64,000 bases of DNA from CAIMZW01 sp037142435. GTDB lineage: Bacteria; Actinomycetota; Actinomycetes; Nanopelagicales; Nanopelagicaceae. Both the position numbers and the translations under genes were made by a program. Shown here piece after piece: positions 1-8,470 of the stretch. Within the stretch, counting starts at the first letter, position 1. Every line of letters begins with the position of its first letter. The stretch lies in assembly GCA_037142435.1 (NCBI GenBank), contig JBAXAO010000001.1:1-64000 (forward strand). Direction: 5' to 3'. The notes beneath the pieces were generated by a model, which searched no databases, was not told where the DNA came from, and worked only from the letters and a program-made list of their open reading frames with translations.

Positions 1-2
1 CC

Positions 3-275
3 TTCGTTCTTCGTCGCTCAGGATTAGTAGCTCGATTTATTCCATTGCTTGGACTGTTCGGGGGAGCGCTCCTCTTCGTATCTGCGACTCTTCAACTCTT
101 CGGAGTTATTGATCAAGTATCAAAGGCAACAGTTTTCACTACTATCCCAGTGTTTGCTTGGGAAATAAGCCTGGCGAGTTTCCTCTTCTTTAAAGGATTT
201 AAGGCATCGGCGCTATCGAAGCTTCAACTTTCTTCTTCGGCTTCGACGTTGAGCACTGAACTTGTGTCCGCTTAA
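3..275 (+). CDS. C-terminal part of a DUF4386-like membrane protein (cut by window edge)
   Basis: The reading frame is open to the left edge, so the first visible TTG/ATG-like codons are not the start and the N-terminus lies outside the window. About 90 residues are visible. Two hydrophobic segments are separated by a short loop containing GVIDQVSK, and the protein ends in a Ser/Ala-rich tail. The pattern RFIPLLGLFGGALL followed by a second hydrophobic helix resembles the last helices of DUF4386 integral membrane proteins, whose function is unknown. It ends just before a strong hairpin terminator. The family call is tentative because only the tail is visible. Confidence 0.5.
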   Translation, partial: FVLRRSGLVARFIPLLGLFGGALLFVSATLQLFGVIDQVSKATVFTTIPVFAWEISLASFLFFKGFKASALSKLQLSSSASTLSTELVSA

Positions 276-290
276 ACAAGACTCAAACAA

Positions 291-320
291 AAACCCCTCA
301 TCAAATCCGATGAGGGGTTT
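291..320. terminator. Bidirectional intrinsic terminator
   Basis: A perfect 12-bp stem (AAACCCCTCATC / GATGAGGGGTTT) encloses the 6-base loop AAATCC. It is followed by TTTT-rich sequence on the plus strand and by a T run on the minus strand. It sits between two convergent genes, the DUF4386-like gene and the response regulator, and should serve both. Confidence 0.9.
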
Positions 321-326
321 TACTTT

Positions 327-1013
327 TTAAACGCGTTTGGCAATGCGGAACAAATGAATGGGCCGGCCAGTGGATCCGTATTGCAACGTCAGTTCCAGTT
401 GGCCGTTATCGACCATTTGTGAAAGGTAGCGCTGGGCGGTTGCACGACTGAGTCCCAATTCATCTGATACTTGGTTGGCCGATACCGCATCTGCTAAATC
501 TTGAATGTATTTTAGAATCGTTGTGGTGGTGGGATTCTTTGGGATATTTGCGGCTTGTTGTGAAAGCCTTGGACCGCGCATCAAAGCCGAAAGTCGATCT
601 ACTTCATCTTGAGAAATTTCAGATCCCGTATCCAATCGTTCTCGTGCGGCCTTGTAGGCAAGCAGACGTTCCGCTAATTGGCGCTGATTGAAAGGCTTCA
701 TAATGTATTGGGTGGCGCCTAATTGGAGAGCTTCGCGAATACTCGCGACGTCGCGGGCGGCAGAGATGATGAAGACATCGGTCTTGGAACCACGGGGGAG
801 CTGTTGTAGCCGGGCAAAGAGCGCCAGACCGTGTTCATCCGGCAAATAGAGATCAAGGAGAACCAAGTGGGGCTTCTTTTCAACGACTAGGTCATAAGCC
901 TCGGTGCCATTGTGGGCCGTACCAACTACTTTGAAACCGGGGATGTTAGAGACGTAAGCAGTGTGGATTTCGGCGACGCGAAAGTCGTCCTCGACGATCA
1001 AGGTGTTGATCAT
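327..1013 (-). CDS. CitB/DcuR-type response regulator
   Basis: This is the DNA-binding output protein of a two-component system. The N-terminal receiver domain (about residues 1-120) has the acidic pair in VEDD, the phosphoacceptor Asp54 in LLDLYLP and the conserved Lys106 in IMKPF. The C-terminal part (about 160-228) carries a helix-turn-helix (SDELGLSRATAQRYL) followed by a wing-like segment with GSTGRP, as in the CitB/DpiA/DcuR/MalR family. Its ATG overlaps the stop of the upstream histidine kinase by 4 bases (ATGA), so the two are translationally coupled. The family usually controls uptake of small carboxylates. The divergent ABC transporter is the likely target here (inference). Confidence 0.92.
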   Translation of the reverse strand: MINTLIVEDDFRVAEIHTAYVSNIPGFKVVGTAHNGTEAYDLVVEKKPHLVLLDLYLPDEHGLALFARLQQLPRGSKTDVFIISAARDVASIREALQLGATQYIMKPFNQRQLAERLLAYKAARERLDTGSEISQDEVDRLSALMRGPRLSQQAANIPKNPTTTTILKYIQDLADAVSANQVSDELGLSRATAQRYLSQMVDNGQLELTLQYGSTGRPIHLFRIAKRV

Positions 1014-2611
1014 TGCTTGCTTCCGCGTAGGACATTTGCGGGGATGGAAGGAAGTTCGACAATGAAAGTCGCACCATTTTCATTTTGAGCAGTAATGGAA
1101 CCGGCAGCTTGTCGAACCAATCGTTGAACGATGGCTAGGCCTAAACCACGATGGCCGGCGCCTCTCGTAGATTTAGTGGAATAACCATCTTCAAAAACGA
1201 TGGAGGGATCCGTTTCGGGAAGACCGGGGCCGCTGTCGTGCACGCGAATGAACTTGCCACCTTCGCCAGTATTAGAAAAGACGACTGTGACTTCGGCTTT
1301 AGGTGAGCCGGCTGCAGCATCTATGGCGTTATCTATCAGGTTGCCAACCACCGTCACGAGGGCATTTTGATCGATGGCGATGTTGTCGATAGGAGCGGTT
1401 ACTTCTACGGCAAGTGAGACACCTCGTTCACGGGCGATGGCGACCTTGGCGATGAGCAGCGCGGTGATCAGAGAATTTCCGAGTTTTATACCTAAATCTT
1501 CAGCGAGACTGGTTTGAACCAGGGCGATCTCGCCTAAGAACTCAGATGCTTCATCGTATTTTTTCAGTTCTAGAAGACCGTTGATGGTGTGAAGACGATT
1601 AGCGAATTCGTGCTGTTGCGAACGCAGCGCCTCGGTAAAGTTCTGGACGCTCTCGAGCTCGCGCAAGAGGCCGATGTGTTCAGTCCTGTCGCGCAAGGTG
1701 ATGACCGAACCCAGAACAACGTTCTTCTCGGTAACGACGCGACGGTTGATAAGGATTGAGAACTTGTCGGTCAAAACGCGCAAGTCATCGCCCTCGGCAA
1801 TATCGCCCTCCAGAAGTGCGCGCAAACGTCCTTCCGGGATAACGTCGGCAATGCGCTTGCCAATCACTGCATTGCTCAGATCGAGTAAGCGAATTGCTTC
1901 ATCATTAATCAACGTTATTTTCTTATCCGCATTGAGAGTAATAACGCCTTCGCGAATGGCATGAAGCATGGCATCGCGTTCTTGGAATTGAGTGGTGACT
2001 TCTTCTAATTCTTCAGCCAATCTGCGGTTGCGGGATAGGCGCACAAAGAACTCGGAGAGGATTAGTCCAGCGAAGAGAAAACCTAAGCCATATATGAGGA
2101 AGCCATGAAGTAGATAGCTGCCTTCAGTTGTTAGTTGGCTGACCAAAATACCGGCAGAGACAAGACCCACGATTTTGCCGGCGTTGTTATAAATGGGGGT
2201 TTTGCCGTTTACGGATCTGCCTAATGAACCGTTATTAATAGTTGTGTAGGACTTGCCTTGCAGTGCAAGAAGTTGGCCATCGATACGTTGACCGATCATC
2301 AGAGGGTTGGGGTGCGAGAAACGGATGCCTTTATCGTTTGCGATGACTACATATGTGGCTTTTGTGTTTTTGCGAATCGTTTCAGCGATTTCGGGAATAC
2401 GACCTGCTGGGTCGCCTGAAGTCAACATTTCGGGAAGTTCGGGAATCGCGGCTGTGGCTTCAGCAATTGCTAGGGCACGCATTTCATACTGATTGTCCTG
2501 TGCTGATCGGGCAGTGTTGTATGCCAGTACCAGGCCGAGAATTCCAGCGATGAGTACGACGATGAGGCGATTGCCGGCTATGCGCAAGAGAAAAGCGCGC
2601 TTAGTAACCAA
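1010..2611 (-). CDS. CitA/DcuS-type sensor histidine kinase
   Basis: This membrane sensor kinase has TM1 at about residues 13-33, an extracytoplasmic single-Cache sensor domain with the RFSHPNP motif typical of CitA/DcuS, TM2 at about 170-192, a cytoplasmic PAS domain (about 215-300), a phosphoacceptor helix with QQHEFANRLH, and an HATPase domain with NLIDNAIDA, DSGPGLP and GLGLAIV motifs. A longer frame begins with TTG at 2617, but GGAGG at 2618-2622 abuts that codon. The next in-frame TTG at 2611 has 6-base spacing and is the better start (533 aa). Family ligands are citrate, fumarate and other carboxylates; the ligand here is unknown. Confidence 0.92.
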   Translation of the reverse strand: MVTKRAFLLRIAGNRLIVVLIAGILGLVLAYNTARSAQDNQYEMRALAIAEATAAIPELPEMLTSGDPAGRIPEIAETIRKNTKATYVVIANDKGIRFSHPNPLMIGQRIDGQLLALQGKSYTTINNGSLGRSVNGKTPIYNNAGKIVGLVSAGILVSQLTTEGSYLLHGFLIYGLGFLFAGLILSEFFVRLSRNRRLAEELEEVTTQFQERDAMLHAIREGVITLNADKKITLINDEAIRLLDLSNAVIGKRIADVIPEGRLRALLEGDIAEGDDLRVLTDKFSILINRRVVTEKNVVLGSVITLRDRTEHIGLLRELESVQNFTEALRSQQHEFANRLHTINGLLELKKYDEASEFLGEIALVQTSLAEDLGIKLGNSLITALLIAKVAIARERGVSLAVEVTAPIDNIAIDQNALVTVVGNLIDNAIDAAAGSPKAEVTVVFSNTGEGGKFIRVHDSGPGLPETDPSIVFEDGYSTKSTRGAGHRGLGLAIVQRLVRQAAGSITAQNENGATFIVELPSIPANVLRGSKQ

Positions 2612-2736
2612 GATCAACCTCCTAGATAAGGGGCTAATTCTCTCTGCTGGTCGCGGCTTTGTCTTTAGCCTCGCTACTGAGATTAATGAGCAAAACGCCG
2701 AATAAGTAGATAATTCACCAGTTTAAAGAAGAACCA

Positions 2737-2764
2737 TTGCTTTGCAGGTAGTCGGACTTAATCT
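2737..2764 (+). promoter_or_regulatory. Predicted promoter giving a leaderless ABC-transporter mRNA
   Basis: TTGCTT (2737-2742), a 16-base spacer and TAATCT (2759-2764) form a sigma-A-like promoter. Only 6 bases separate the -10 from the ATG at 2771, and no Shine-Dalgarno sequence precedes that ATG. Transcription would therefore start at or next to the start codon. Confidence 0.55.
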
Positions 2765-2770
2765 CACGCC

Positions 2771-3583
2771 ATGAATCGTGGCAGCGCAGTTAAATTCGAG
2801 AAGGTGTCCAAGCGTTTTAGAACGCCGAAAGGCACGTGGTACCAAGCTTTGGCGAACCTAGAGTTCGAAGTAGAGGCGGGACAGTTTGTAGCTTTGGTGG
2901 GTCCAACCGGGTGCGGAAAGTCAACAGCATTGACTTTGCTGGCAGGTTTGGAACAACCGAGCATCGGCAAAGTGACCGTGAATGGGGCCGAAGTTCATGA
3001 CATTGATACTTCGACTGGATTTGTCTTCCAACACGATGCGACTTTCCCGTGGATGAATGTTTACAACAACATTGCTGCTGGTCCTAAATTTCGCAAACTA
3101 AAAGATCATGATGCGCTCGTCAAATCCTGGATTGCCAAGGTTGGCCTCACAGGTTTTGAAAATAACTATCCGCATCAACTCTCGGGCGGAATGAAGAAGC
3201 GAGTAGCTCTTGCGCAATCTTTGATCAATGAACCATCGCTGCTTCTCATGGATGAACCCTTTAGCGCTTTGGATGTGCAGACCCGAAGCATTATGACCGA
3301 TGAGCTGATGGGGCTATGGGAGCAGACCAAATCTACGGTGCTCTTTGTAACCCATGATTTAGAAGAAGCCATTGCTTTGGCCGACCGTGTCATCGTTCTG
3401 ACGGCTGGTCCCGCACAAGTGAAAGCCGACTTCACCATTGATCTCCCGCGTCCGCGCAAGGCTCGCGATATTCGCTTCACACCAGAGTTTCTATCGATCT
3501 ACCACGAGATCTGGAACGTGTTGAAGGACGAAGTCGATTTGGCCTACCAACGTCAACTAATAGCACCTTCAGGGAAGAAGTAA
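2771..3583 (+). CDS. ABC transporter ATP-binding protein, SsuB/TauB type
   Basis: This is the ATPase of an importer in the nitrate/sulfonate/taurine family. Walker A GPTGCGKST starts near residue 44. The Q-loop lies in FVFQHD, the signature is LSGGMKKR near 137, Walker B is LLLMDEPFSALD near 157, and the switch His is in THD near 194. The 270-residue length is normal. It is the first gene of a three-gene operon: the permease begins 2 bases after its stop and the binding protein follows. Substrates of this family include sulfonates, nitrate, thiamine precursors and aromatic carboxylates, and cannot be read from the ATPase. Confidence 0.93.
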   Translation: MNRGSAVKFEKVSKRFRTPKGTWYQALANLEFEVEAGQFVALVGPTGCGKSTALTLLAGLEQPSIGKVTVNGAEVHDIDTSTGFVFQHDATFPWMNVYNNIAAGPKFRKLKDHDALVKSWIAKVGLTGFENNYPHQLSGGMKKRVALAQSLINEPSLLLMDEPFSALDVQTRSIMTDELMGLWEQTKSTVLFVTHDLEEAIALADRVIVLTAGPAQVKADFTIDLPRPRKARDIRFTPEFLSIYHEIWNVLKDEVDLAYQRQLIAPSGKK

Positions 3584-3585
3584 CC

Positions 3586-4422
3586 ATGGCCGAGGAATAT
3601 TTAACAGAAGCTGCCATAAAGGCAAAGAGCCGCAATCACCGCATCAAGGTTCATACTCTCCAGTTAGGCTTTGCTGTCCTGCTTTTAGGTAGTTGGCAGA
3701 TACTTGCTGATAAGAAGATTTTGGATCCCTTCTTCTATGGCAGGCCCACTGGTGTACTGCATCAACTCAATGTCTGGATCCAGAATGGCACTTCTATCGG
3801 TTCCCTTTGGGTCAACGCTTGGGTGACGTTCTACGAAGCGACTTATGGCTTCTTTGCCGGCGTGATTTTAGGAATCATCTTTGGTGTTTTCTTGGCTCGT
3901 AATAAGACTGCCGCCGAAATCTTCGCTCCTTATATCAAGATCTCAAATTCCATTCCCCGAGTGGTCTTGGGTTCGATCTTCGTACTGTGGTTGGGCTTGG
4001 GTTCGGTCTCTAAAGTTGCCTTGGCTTTCGTCTTGGTTTTCTTTCCGGTCTTCTTTAACGCCTTTCAAGGAACGCGTGAAGCCGATAATAAGTTGATTTC
4101 TAATGCCAGACTGCTGGGCGCATCTAAAAAAGATGTACTTCGTCGAGTTATTTTTCCTTCGGCACTTTCCTGGATCACCGCTTCTATGCACGTCAGCTTT
4201 GGCTTTGCCTTGATCGGTGCCATCGTCGGCGAGTTCTTGGGTGCCCAACGTGGCCTTGGTCTTCTGATCGCCACAGCCCAAGGAAACTTCAATCCCAACG
4301 GCGTTTACGCCGCGATGGTCTTGATCGCCATCATGGCATTATCTGCGGAATTTTTGATTACCAAACTAGAAAATCGCCTGCTGAATTGGCGCCCCACACA
4401 AGTTTCTGGACATGAACTCTAA
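3586..4422 (+). CDS. ABC transporter permease, SsuC/TauC type
   Basis: This is the inner-membrane channel subunit of the same importer. It has about six hydrophobic segments. The cytoplasmic coupling loop is visible as an EAA-like motif (NARLLGASKKDVLRRVIFPS, about residues 173-192), and the C-terminus matches the BPD_transp_1 domain. The N-terminal 20 residues are polar and cytoplasmic. The spacing of 2 bases to the ATPase and 21 bases to the binding protein shows one transcription unit. A start on ATG at 3586 is supported by GGGAAGAAG upstream. Confidence 0.93.
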   Translation: MAEEYLTEAAIKAKSRNHRIKVHTLQLGFAVLLLGSWQILADKKILDPFFYGRPTGVLHQLNVWIQNGTSIGSLWVNAWVTFYEATYGFFAGVILGIIFGVFLARNKTAAEIFAPYIKISNSIPRVVLGSIFVLWLGLGSVSKVALAFVLVFFPVFFNAFQGTREADNKLISNARLLGASKKDVLRRVIFPSALSWITASMHVSFGFALIGAIVGEFLGAQRGLGLLIATAQGNFNPNGVYAAMVLIAIMALSAEFLITKLENRLLNWRPTQVSGHEL

Positions 4423-4443
4423 CCACCCAGGAAAAGGAGAAAT

Positions 4444-5556
4444 ATGAAAAGAGTAAATCGACGGCTTGCACTTGTTAGCGCAATTGCAATAAGCCTCGGA
4501 ATGGTAGTTGTTGCACCCGCGAAGGCAGCACTCCCAACTGTTCGTATTGAAGTTGGAGGTCTGTCTAAGCAGATTTATATACATGCCATGCTGACGCAAC
4601 AGCTGGGCTACTACAAGAAGTACGGCATTAACGTAGTACTTACTGATGAGGCTGCCGGAGCGAGCGCAGAAGATGACATGCTCACTGGTTCGGTTGACTT
4701 TGTTCTTGGTTTCTACGATCACAATATCGATCTTCGCATTAAGGGTAAGAACACGATCAACGTGGCTACCTTGTTGCAATCCCCAGGTGAAGTAGAACTT
4801 TGCCGTTCCGATCTGAAGGGCACAATCAATAGCCCTGCAGACTGGGCAAAGCAAAAAGGCGGAGTAAGCCTCGGCGTAACTGGCCTAGGTTCGTCCACCA
4901 ACTTCCTGACCCTCTCCTTGGGTGCCAAAGCCGGAGTTCCACAATCTGCAATGCACTCATATGTAGCTGGTGCGGGTACTACCTTCATCGCTGCTATGAA
5001 AAACAAGGCAATTGATTGCGGTATGACAACCGAGCCAACGATCTCAGCAGTTTTGGGACAGGGACTTGGTTACGTGCTCGTTGATATGCGTTATGGATCG
5101 TTGACCAAGGCTGCTCTTGGTGGACCATTTCCAGCAACCTGTGTTTACGGACGCGAAGATTGGGTTGCAGCTCACCCTGACCTAACCCAACGGGTAGTTG
5201 ACGCGATGATGGATACAACGCGCTTCATCACCACTCACACTGCAGCTCAGATCGCAGCAAAGGTTCCTGCCGACTACTACGCCGGCACTGGAATCGACAC
5301 CTACATCAAGGCGCTGAATGACGAACTGGTCATGTACAACCCAACTGGAAAGATGCCATCTCTTGGACCACGGTCAGTATTGACCATCGATGGTCGAGGC
5401 AAGCTGGCTTCCGGTGCTTGGACCGCAGCTGACATGAAGAATGTTGACCTACGTGCCACCTATACCGATGCATACGTCGCAGCTTCGGCTCGAGACATTG
5501 CAAAGGCAGATAAGAACCCGACCTACTTCTCAACCGGTGCGGGTGCACTGAAGTAA
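4444..5556 (+). CDS. ABC transporter substrate-binding protein, NMT1/SsuA-like
   Basis: This is an exported binding protein. Basic residues (KRVNRR) precede a hydrophobic core and a cleavage-like AKA site near residue 28, so it has a Sec signal peptide without a lipobox Cys. The mature protein has the NMT1/THI5-like pattern: a substrate lobe after GYYKKYGINV, a GLGSSTNF loop near 143-150 and a long C-terminal helical region. AAGGAG with 5-base spacing gives a strong start. It is the last gene of the importer operon and is followed by a terminator. The ligand cannot be assigned. The divergent CitA/CitB-type regulators suggest a carboxylate rather than a sulfonate (inference). Confidence 0.88.
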   Translation: MKRVNRRLALVSAIAISLGMVVVAPAKAALPTVRIEVGGLSKQIYIHAMLTQQLGYYKKYGINVVLTDEAAGASAEDDMLTGSVDFVLGFYDHNIDLRIKGKNTINVATLLQSPGEVELCRSDLKGTINSPADWAKQKGGVSLGVTGLGSSTNFLTLSLGAKAGVPQSAMHSYVAGAGTTFIAAMKNKAIDCGMTTEPTISAVLGQGLGYVLVDMRYGSLTKAALGGPFPATCVYGREDWVAAHPDLTQRVVDAMMDTTRFITTHTAAQIAAKVPADYYAGTGIDTYIKALNDELVMYNPTGKMPSLGPRSVLTIDGRGKLASGAWTAADMKNVDLRATYTDAYVAASARDIAKADKNPTYFSTGAGALK

Positions 5557-5585
5557 TAAGCACTTAGTACAACCTAAAGAGGGAG

Positions 5586-5629
5586 TAGCCCCCTCGCACA
5601 GTCTTCGAGGGAGACTTGCGAGAGGGCTA
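5586..5629 (+). terminator. Probable transcription terminator after the ABC operon
   Basis: A 13-bp stem (5586-5598 with 5617-5629, one mismatch) encloses an 18-base loop and is followed by TATCTTTT. It lies 30 bases after the binding-protein stop and upstream of the CHAD gene promoter. Confidence 0.65.
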
Positions 5630-5650
5630 TATCTTTTGGGCACCTGCTGT

Positions 5651-5681
5651 TTGATTTCCCGTAACCTGACTTTGAGATAAT
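5651..5681 (+). promoter_or_regulatory. Predicted promoter of the CHAD gene, leaderless
   Basis: GATAAT at 5676-5681 lies exactly 6 bases before the ATG at 5688. TTGATT at 5651 is a possible -35, although its 19-base spacer is long. No ribosome binding site is visible, so a leaderless message is likely. Confidence 0.45.
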
Positions 5682-5687
5682 TGTGGG

Positions 5688-6587
5688 ATGGATGTCGTGG
5701 ATAAACTCTCTGAAATGGGGTTAACCCTGGATCAGTTCATCTGTGACACATTCCAATCTTCCATCGCGCTGATAACCCCGCACCGTCAGATTGCTCATCT
5801 GCCTGATGATGTCGATGCCATTCACGATTTTCGCGTTGGGTTGCGTCGATTGCGCTCCCTGTTGCGCTCCTTTAGGCCGCTTCTGGATGAAAAGTGGGCG
5901 GGGGAGTCTCGAGTTAAATTGGCTTGGTTGGACTCATTCATCATGCCTGTGAGAGACGGAGATGTCTTAAAACTTCGACTGTTGGCTAGTGCCGAGCGCC
6001 TGAAAGGCGATCTAAACCCTGATGTCATCGATTCTCTGGTGGGGTTATTGGAACTGCACAGCCGAAAAGATCGTGCGCGTTTGAAGATTGCCATGGAATC
6101 ACAAAAGTGCACGGATTTGTTAAATGAAATTTCTGGATGGAACATGCACACGATAAAGGTGCTCAATCAAGAGAGTTCACCGGTGGAATTGCTTAAGGAA
6201 CTGAACAAAGTTACCTGGAAAGCCATTAAAAAAGAGGGCGATGAGATTCGCCAAGATTCAAGCGACCATAAACTCCACGAACTTCGGATCAAGATAAAGC
6301 GTGCCCGGTATCTGGCCGAAGCCTGTGCACCGGTAGTGGGGAAAAAGCTCAAAGAGCGAGCAAAGCAATACGAAGAGATGCAGAATATTTTGGGAGATCA
6401 CCAAGATTCCTTCGTGATCAGCCAATGGCTGGCGATCCGCGAACAGCCCACCCGCGAGTACCAAACAACGGTCACAACTTTGCTGGAGGAAGAAATCGAT
6501 CAACGCTTCGTGCTACGCCACAAGTGGCACTTGCTCTGGCATGAAGTTACTGAGGGCAAGAAGCTCGAATCTCCCAAACTGAAATAG
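5688..6587 (+). CDS. CHAD domain protein
   Basis: This is a helical protein of 299 residues that is almost entirely a CHAD domain. The N-terminal half has the conserved pattern AIHDFRVGLRRLRSLLRSF (about residues 45-63). The second half has LHELRIKIKRARYLAEA (about 202-218) followed by QNILGDHQDS. These His- and Arg/Lys-rich helices form a basic channel that binds polyphosphate in characterised CHAD proteins. No CYTH phosphatase domain is fused, so this is a stand-alone binder. The downstream glycerate kinase begins 9 bases after its stop, so they share a transcript. The cellular role is unknown; polyphosphate granule association is inference. Confidence 0.88.
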   Translation: MDVVDKLSEMGLTLDQFICDTFQSSIALITPHRQIAHLPDDVDAIHDFRVGLRRLRSLLRSFRPLLDEKWAGESRVKLAWLDSFIMPVRDGDVLKLRLLASAERLKGDLNPDVIDSLVGLLELHSRKDRARLKIAMESQKCTDLLNEISGWNMHTIKVLNQESSPVELLKELNKVTWKAIKKEGDEIRQDSSDHKLHELRIKIKRARYLAEACAPVVGKKLKERAKQYEEMQNILGDHQDSFVISQWLAIREQPTREYQTTVTTLLEEEIDQRFVLRHKWHLLWHEVTEGKKLESPKLK

Positions 6588-6596
6588 AGTGGGGGA

Positions 6597-7700
6597 ATGG
6601 CTACCGTCGTAATCGCCCCAGATTCCTTTAAAGGATCGGCCAGCAATAACGATGTGGCCAAGTGGATTGCTGAAGGTTGGAAAAAAGAACGACCCAAAGA
6701 CAAGTTGATTTTGATTCCTATGGCCGATGGTGGTGAAGGATCTCTAACAACGATCACGGGCGTTCGCGATGATGTCGATACTTTTACCGTTTCGGTGGTT
6801 GGTGCTGACGGCGGCAGCAATCGTGCCCAATGGATTTTGTTGGATGATGGCACTGCGATTGTGGAACTGGCATCGGCATGCGGGATAACGTCCATGAAAG
6901 CTCTAGATCCCTTGAATTCTCACACTTATGGGCTAGGGCAAGTCTTGAATGATGTTCGTCAAAATCCCGAGGTTGAACGAATCGCGATTGCGTTGGGTGG
7001 TTCGGGCAGCACTGATGGCGGTACCGGTGCTCTTCGCGCGCTGGGCTTTGGTTTCTACGACGGATACGGCGATGAGATTCCGTTGGGTGGCGACGGCCTG
7101 AACGAATTGGTCGAGATTGAAACCACTAACTTTGTGAAGCCGCCACGAGGTGGTGTGGTGTGCTGGATCGATGTATCCAATCCTTTGGTGGGCGAGCAAG
7201 GTGCCGCTGTGGTCTTTGGTCCACAAAAAGGTGCGAATGATGACGAAGTCGTCATTTTGGAAGATGGTTTGAAGAACTTTATGAAGGTCTGCAAATTTCC
7301 AGATGCACCTGGCAGTGGTGCGGCCGGAGGCACGGCTTATGGTTTGCGCGCTGGTTGGGGCGCAACATATGTGGCGGGCTCTGCTGCGATCGCAGCCATT
7401 GTTGGTTTGCCGGAGGCAATCGCTGCGGCAGATTTTGTGATTACGGGGGAGGGCCGGCTAGATCACCAATCCTTTAGTGGCAAAGTAGTGGGCTATGTGC
7501 GCCAAGTTAGCGCCGCTCTGGGAAAGCCTGTGGGATATTGCGTCGGTTCATCGCTAATGGAATTTCCGAACGATGGCATTGGCGGCAGGTCTTTGGTGGA
7601 ATTAGCAGGATCGGTCGAAGCCGCGATGGAAGATCCCAGGACGTGGATTATCGAAGCCGGTAAAGAGTTAGCCCAGTCCGTATCCGCCATCAACGGGTAG
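6597..7700 (+). CDS. Glycerate kinase (GlxK/GarK family)
   Basis: This is predicted to phosphorylate D-glycerate with ATP to 2-phosphoglycerate, feeding lower glycolysis. The N-terminal VVIAPDSFKGS is followed by the family motifs MADGGEGS (about residues 42-49), ALGGSGSTDGG (about 130-140) and FVITGEGRLDHQSF (about 280-293). The length of 367 is normal. GTGGGGG just upstream gives the ribosome binding site. The C-terminus overlaps the end of the convergent SDR gene by 33 bases. Glycerate could come from glyoxylate or tartronate metabolism or from sugar-acid cleavage by the neighbouring region. Confidence 0.93.
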   Translation: MATVVIAPDSFKGSASNNDVAKWIAEGWKKERPKDKLILIPMADGGEGSLTTITGVRDDVDTFTVSVVGADGGSNRAQWILLDDGTAIVELASACGITSMKALDPLNSHTYGLGQVLNDVRQNPEVERIAIALGGSGSTDGGTGALRALGFGFYDGYGDEIPLGGDGLNELVEIETTNFVKPPRGGVVCWIDVSNPLVGEQGAAVVFGPQKGANDDEVVILEDGLKNFMKVCKFPDAPGSGAAGGTAYGLRAGWGATYVAGSAAIAAIVGLPEAIAAADFVITGEGRLDHQSFSGKVVGYVRQVSAALGKPVGYCVGSSLMEFPNDGIGGRSLVELAGSVEAAMEDPRTWIIEAGKELAQSVSAING

Positions 7701-8426
7701 TTCGGCGCCATTGATCCAGGCCATCTCATCGCTGGCCAAGCTGGCAATTACTTTGGCGATCTGAATTGGTTCGGCAATCGCCGGGTTTTCAAAATCGGCA
7801 GCATTGGGTTCGCGACCTAAATATTCACGTAGCCATTGATCGACGAGCGGAGTGCGCACGCCGCTGGGCATAATCGCATTTACCCGTACGCCGGCTTCGC
7901 GGTATTCCAGCGCAAAACCTTTGGTGAGATTGTTGAGCGCTGCTTTCAAAGAATCGTAAAGATGATTCTTGCGCGCCGGGCGCACGGCATTGGTGGAGGA
8001 AACATTGATGATGTTGCCTTTTGTCTTCCTCAAATAGGGAAAGGCTTGTTGCATCATAAAAAAAGGTGCCTTGAGATTGATGGAGAAGATGCGATCCCAG
8101 TCGGCGCTGGTGACCTCATCGAGGTTTTTGTGACTGATGGTGCCAGCGCAGTTAACCAGAAGGTCTAAACGGCCATAGAGCGCGATAGTCGCATCGACGA
8201 TCTCTTTGGCGGTGCGCTCGGCGTGAGCAAAATCAGATTTCACAAATGAAATGGTGCCGCCCCCATCACGAATCTCTTTTTGGATGTTGTTAGGGTCCGA
8301 TAAGGCGGTGACGAGCAAGTGATATCCGCTGGCCGCAAGTTCACGAGCAGTAGCGCCGCCAATTCCAGTGGTGCCGCCCGTTATTAACGCAACGCGAATT
8401 GCAGGGGCTACATCCTTGTTGCTCAT
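7668..8426 (-). CDS. SDR-family oxidoreductase
   Basis: This is a classical short-chain dehydrogenase of 252 residues. The NAD(P)-binding glycine motif TGGTTGIG lies near residues 16-23, NCAG is at about 92-95, and the catalytic Ser (VSST) and YDSLK pair follow. PVDGG near the end is typical of family members that act on sugars, polyols and hydroxy acids. The substrate is not assignable. It is divergent from the 629-residue protein gene, and the operator at 8432 covers its -10 (TATGAT), which lies 6 bases from the ATG, so it is probably leaderless and co-regulated with the sugar-acid region. Confidence 0.88.
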   Translation of the reverse strand: MSNKDVAPAIRVALITGGTTGIGGATARELAASGYHLLVTALSDPNNIQKEIRDGGGTISFVKSDFAHAERTAKEIVDATIALYGRLDLLVNCAGTISHKNLDEVTSADWDRIFSINLKAPFFMMQQAFPYLRKTKGNIINVSSTNAVRPARKNHLYDSLKAALNNLTKGFALEYREAGVRVNAIMPSGVRTPLVDQWLREYLGREPNAADFENPAIAEPIQIAKVIASLASDEMAWINGAELPVDGGYGLG

Positions 8427-8461
8427 CTTTAGATCATATAGGATTTCGTAATTCCAATGAA
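8416..8461. promoter_or_regulatory. Divergent promoters with a shared GntR-type operator
   Basis: The operator GATCATATAGGATT (8432-8445) matches the palindrome AATCCTATAGGATT at 12 of 14 positions. Plus-strand promoter: TTGTTG (8416-8421), 17-base spacer, TAGGAT (8439-8444). Minus-strand promoter: TTCATT (8456-8461), 17-base spacer, TATGAT (8433-8438). Both -10 elements lie inside the operator, so a bound repressor would shut both directions. This is read directly from sequence; regulator identity is inferred from the nearby GntR gene. Confidence 0.6.
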
Positions 8462-8470
8462 GGGTTCTCG

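Noticed and set aside
4366..4854. 162-residue minus-strand frame across the ABC permease/binding-protein junction
   Set aside because: Cys/Asn-rich shadow of the signal peptide and mature binding protein; no ribosome binding site.
8399..8470. 24-residue N-terminal extension of the 629-aa protein
   Set aside because: It would begin inside the divergent SDR gene and contain the operator; ATG 8471 has GAAGGG upstream.
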